The position numbers and the translations under genes were made by a program. Shown in pieces: positions 61,409-64,000 of a stretch of 64,000 nt of DNA. Positions within the stretch are counted from its first letter, which is position 1. Every line of letters begins with the position of its first letter. This DNA comes from Oscillospiraceae bacterium (GTDB taxonomy: Bacteria > Bacillota > Clostridia > Oscillospirales > Oscillospiraceae): assembly GCA_017432615.1 (NCBI GenBank), contig JAFRIV010000011.1, forward strand, positions 1 through 64,000, in the 5' to 3' direction. Below the pieces are notes generated by a model. The model ran no database searches and was not told the DNA's origin. It saw only the letters and a list, made by a program, of their open reading frames with translations.

Positions 61409-61975
61409 TTATTTTCCGGGCCAGGGGACCGGCCCTTTTTTCGTGACGAAAAACGCCCGCTCGGCAATCTCCGCCATCGGCGCGTCTGTCAGGGAATCCG
61501 AATAAAAAGCCTCGACGGAAGCATCCGGATACTCCTGTCTGAAGCGGACCAGTTTCTGCTGATCATGGCAGTTCCTGCCGAGGATCCGACCGGAGTGCGG
61601 GTCCATCGGGGTAGCGATCAGATTGACGCCGAGATACTCCGCCGCAGGGCGGAGAAGAAATTCCGGTGAAGCGGAGATCAGCACATCCGTCGGCTGTTTC
61701 ATCTCCAGATACCAGGGCTGAAAACCGTCATGATTCTGTTCCCAGAAATCCTGCACCAGGCTGTCCACATCCGGAATATACTGCAGAAAGGAAAAGATCC
61801 TTTCCTTCAAAGGGGCGGCATCCGTATTTTTCCCCGACAGAAAAGCCACAAGAGGAGAAACATTGGCTGACACATTGCGAAACATCATCCGGGGATACCG
61901 GCGTAAGCAATACATGCAGAAAGCATGGGAACTGTCCGGCCGAAATACGGTGTTATCAAAATCAAAAGCATTCAT
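61409..61975 (-). CDS. HAD-superfamily phosphatase (subclass IB-like)
   Basis: A 188-residue HAD hydrolase. The start is ATG 61975, with GAGG eight bases upstream; the longer frame overlaps the ATPase gene. FDFDNT at residues 4-9 is motif I (D-x-D-x-T), LISASPEF near 95 motif II, and AFYSDSLTDAPM near 160 motif IV with the acidic pair. The helical cap after motif I suggests the phosphoserine-phosphatase-like group. It starts ten bases after the P-type ATPase-like gene and is co-transcribed with it. The substrate is unknown. Confidence 0.85.
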   Translation of the reverse strand: MNAFDFDNTVFRPDSSHAFCMYCLRRYPRMMFRNVSANVSPLVAFLSGKNTDAAPLKERIFSFLQYIPDVDSLVQDFWEQNHDGFQPWYLEMKQPTDVLISASPEFLLRPAAEYLGVNLIATPMDPHSGRILGRNCHDQQKLVRFRQEYPDASVEAFYSDSLTDAPMAEIAERAFFVTKKGPVPWPGK

Positions 61976-61985
61976 GTTCGCGTCC

Positions 61986-63932
61986 TCACAGTTTTGAAAA
62001 GAATACCGAAGAAAACAGCCATGCACTTCCGCCCACCAGGGAGAAGAGCAGCCCCGCCAGCAGCGGAGGGCATACGCCGAACAGCGCCAAAAGAACACAC
62101 AGCGCGCGCACGCCAAAGTGCGCCGTTACCGCAAGGAAGGAGATCCTTTCCAGATTGCGCGCTGCCTTCACTGCGGCAGGGAAGGTTGAAATGCCCTCCC
62201 CCAGGATCATCACATCCGCCTGCGATGCCTTGCTGATCCCCAGTGCCGCGGTTGTGACAGTGAGGTCGCCGTGGGAGGCGGTGGTCAGTTCATTCACCCC
62301 GTCCCCTGCAAAAGCGAGCGTATGCCCCGGCGTTTTATTGCTGCACAGATAATCCACGACATCGCACTTGGCGTACGGGGTGAGTTCCGCCTGCACCACA
62401 TTGAAGTTCAGCGAGGCGGCGATCGGCCGGACAACCGAGCGCAGATCTCCGGAGAGCAGCGCAATATTTTTCACGCCGCAGGCACGCAGCTGTTCGATCG
62501 CTTCGAAATTGCCTTCCCGCACCGGATTCTCCAGAAGGATATATCCGCAGTATTGTCCGTCCATCGCCAGGTGGATCGCCGTCCCCTGTCCTTCCGGGAC
62601 TGCGCAGTTCACCCCGTTTTCAAAAAGCAGCGACGCATTGCCCGCATAGATCGTATGCTCATTGACCGTGGCTGTGATCCCTTTGCACGGCATCTCCGTG
62701 ATCTGCATCCCCTGCACATCTTCCTCCGCCAGGCCTGTATAGCGGCAGATACAGCGGGCAATCGGATGGGAGGACCGGCTTTCCACCTTGGAAAGGACGG
62801 AGAGGAAACGTTCCTCGCTGATGCCGCTCGGGCACACTTCACTGACCGTATAGGCACTTTCCGTCACCGTACCGGTTTTGTTGCAGGCAAAGGTTTCCAG
62901 CTTGGCAAGGGCGTTGAGAATGCGGACGTCGCGGATCACCATGCCGTTGGCAAAGATCTCCGTCACGGCGCTGATCACGGCCTGTGAGAGCGCGCCCGAC
63001 AGCCCGTAAGGTGAAGCTGCCAGGAGAAATACCATCGCCCGTTTGAAACCTGCCGCCCACTGATGGGTAAACAGCGGCACGAGCAGGGCGAAAAGGATCG
63101 AGAGCCCCAGCATCACGGGGACGATCAGATTCCCCACCCGGACAGACAGTTTTTCGTCCTCATTCTCCCCCCGGGTCGTGTTCAGAAACGCCGAGTAGAT
63201 CTTCTGGGAGGTGGAATCGGCATAGTCGCACTCTGCCCGCACCAGAAGCGGTACGGAAAGGTTACGGCAGCCTCCTGTCACCGCAGAGCCCGGTGCAACC
63301 GATTCGATTTTCTTGAAAGAGATCAGCGGAGAGAGATCCAGGGAGGAAACCCCTTCTTCCACTGTGCCGTCCACCGGGACGATCTCATTGCATTCGACCC
63401 GGATCAGATCCCCCGCCTGAATATGGGCCGGTTTGATCTTTCGCACGCCTTTTTTTTCAATGAGGGTCGCAGAATCCGGAAGCATCTTCAGGAGATTTCT
63501 CGCTTTTTCATGCTGGCGGCGGACAAGCCGTACCTCGATCAGCTTGACGGCCTGATAGAGCAGCATCAGCGCCGCGGAAACGGCATAGATCCCGGCCGCG
63601 AAGCCGAGGAGGCAGGCGGCGGTCACAAACAGTCCCTCACAGACAAAGCGGCCGCGGCGGAAATTGTAAAACAGATTGACAAAGCAGTACACGCCCGCGG
63701 CGAGGAAACTCGCCGAGCAGAAGAGCAGATGAAGGAGGGTATTCTTCTGCAGCACAAGGCCAGCGATCAAAAATACCGCGCCTGCCAAAAGCAGGACGAT
63801 CATATGCATCGGCGAGGCGGGATACCCTTCGCTGTCCATCCCGAAATCAGGATACAGAGACAGAACGGACAGAATGCCGTTTTGCCTCCTGATCTGTTTT
63901 TTTCGATTGTTCTGATTCAAATGTTTACTCAT
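61986..63932 (-). CDS. P-type ATPase homologue with degenerate catalytic residues
   Basis: A 648-residue membrane protein with the P1B-like layout: about four helices before and two around the actuator domain, a P/N-domain loop, and two C-terminal helices. Yet the key residues are changed. The phosphorylation motif DKTGT is NKTGT (Asn351; codon AAC at 62882-62880). The actuator TGES is T219-G-G-C222. The hinge GDGxND is GDGVNE (Glu548). The ion-site motif CPC is SPY in LLAASPYGLSG. SSHPIAR (the N-domain HP) is kept, so nucleotide binding may survive. No heavy-metal-binding domain is present. It should be unable to form a phosphoenzyme and is probably a pseudo-pump, with sensor or scaffold role unknown. 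The frame is intact. Confidence 0.85.
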   Translation of the reverse strand: MSKHLNQNNRKKQIRRQNGILSVLSLYPDFGMDSEGYPASPMHMIVLLLAGAVFLIAGLVLQKNTLLHLLFCSASFLAAGVYCFVNLFYNFRRGRFVCEGLFVTAACLLGFAAGIYAVSAALMLLYQAVKLIEVRLVRRQHEKARNLLKMLPDSATLIEKKGVRKIKPAHIQAGDLIRVECNEIVPVDGTVEEGVSSLDLSPLISFKKIESVAPGSAVTGGCRNLSVPLLVRAECDYADSTSQKIYSAFLNTTRGENEDEKLSVRVGNLIVPVMLGLSILFALLVPLFTHQWAAGFKRAMVFLLAASPYGLSGALSQAVISAVTEIFANGMVIRDVRILNALAKLETFACNKTGTVTESAYTVSEVCPSGISEERFLSVLSKVESRSSHPIARCICRYTGLAEEDVQGMQITEMPCKGITATVNEHTIYAGNASLLFENGVNCAVPEGQGTAIHLAMDGQYCGYILLENPVREGNFEAIEQLRACGVKNIALLSGDLRSVVRPIAASLNFNVVQAELTPYAKCDVVDYLCSNKTPGHTLAFAGDGVNELTTASHGDLTVTTAALGISKASQADVMILGEGISTFPAAVKAARNLERISFLAVTAHFGVRALCVLLALFGVCPPLLAGLLFSLVGGSAWLFSSVFFSKL

Positions 63933-63938
63933 ATTTTT

Positions 63939-64000
63939 TCACGGTGCCCGACGGAGCATTTTCTTTGCCATCGTAAGCACATAGATATAAGGTTTCAGTT
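63939..64000 (-). CDS. C-terminal end of an upstream gene, partial
   Basis: The - strand frame reads LKPYIYVLTMAKKMLRRAP and stops at 63939, six bases before the start of the ATPase-like gene. The basic tail fits the end of a membrane or small basic protein. The rest lies outside the window, so no function can be given; it is probably in the same operon. Confidence 0.4.
   Translation of the reverse strand, partial: LKPYIYVLTMAKKMLRRAP

Overview
The window looks like the chromosome of a low-GC-phylum but GC-moderate anaerobic Gram-positive bacterium of class Clostridia (an Oscillospiraceae-like gut relative is my best guess). Reasons: the gene order tig-clpP-clpX-lon-engB, the U32-maf-mreC-mreD-PBP2-mgsA block, a DnaD/DnaC loader pair, a VanW-family protein, a free-standing 2[4Fe-4S] ferredoxin, strong Shine-Dalgarno sequences and near-consensus sigma-A promoters with 17-base spacers. 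I see no prophage, insertion sequence or CRISPR array.

Layout. 1-4.3 kb: end of a lipoprotein gene, then a + operon for surface sugar work (GH78-like rhamnosidase, UDP-galactopyranose mutase, GT2). 4.3-8.6 kb: one very large surface-protein gene on the - strand, built of tandem repeats and cut by a single in-frame TAA. 8.6-13.4 kb: a 106-base inverted repeat, a class II UvrA, a small secreted protein and a PlsC acyltransferase. 13.4-23.2 kb: a long - strand housekeeping run (U32 peptidase, Maf, MreC, MreD, PBP2, MgsA, HisS, AspS). 23.3-26.3 kb: + operon dnaD-dnaC plus a CAT-fold protein. 26.3-31.8 kb: small acidic protein, tRNA-Val, lipoprotein, TrmN6-like methyltransferase, ferredoxin, VanW, cysteine-peptidase-like protein.

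31.8-41.5 kb: proteostasis operon (trigger factor, ClpP, ClpX, Lon, EngB) and a second tight operon (LepB, RbgA, RNase HII, YraN, a mini-ORF, a metallophosphoesterase). 41.6-46.6 kb: polysaccharide genes (two GT2, an O-antigen-ligase-like polymerase, a GT4) and rplS with its leader. 47-56.1 kb: an unusual leucine-rich-repeat protein with two BMP domains, a small membrane protein, an AbrB-regulated GT1, a MoaE-like orphan, an LTA-synthase-like sulfatase, an alpha/beta hydrolase, a probable small RNA and a coiled-coil membrane protein. 56.2-60.6 kb: a ~295-base structured RNA directly upstream of potABCD. 60.6-64 kb: a DUF1349 protein, a HAD phosphatase, and a P-type ATPase homologue that has lost its phosphorylated Asp.

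The most interesting points are the pump-dead P-type ATPase, the large RNA with its own promoter and terminator in front of the polyamine transport operon, the nonsense-split repeat protein, the probable small RNA at 54.76 kb, and the LRR-BMP-BMP protein. All functional calls are from reading the sequence; no database search was run.
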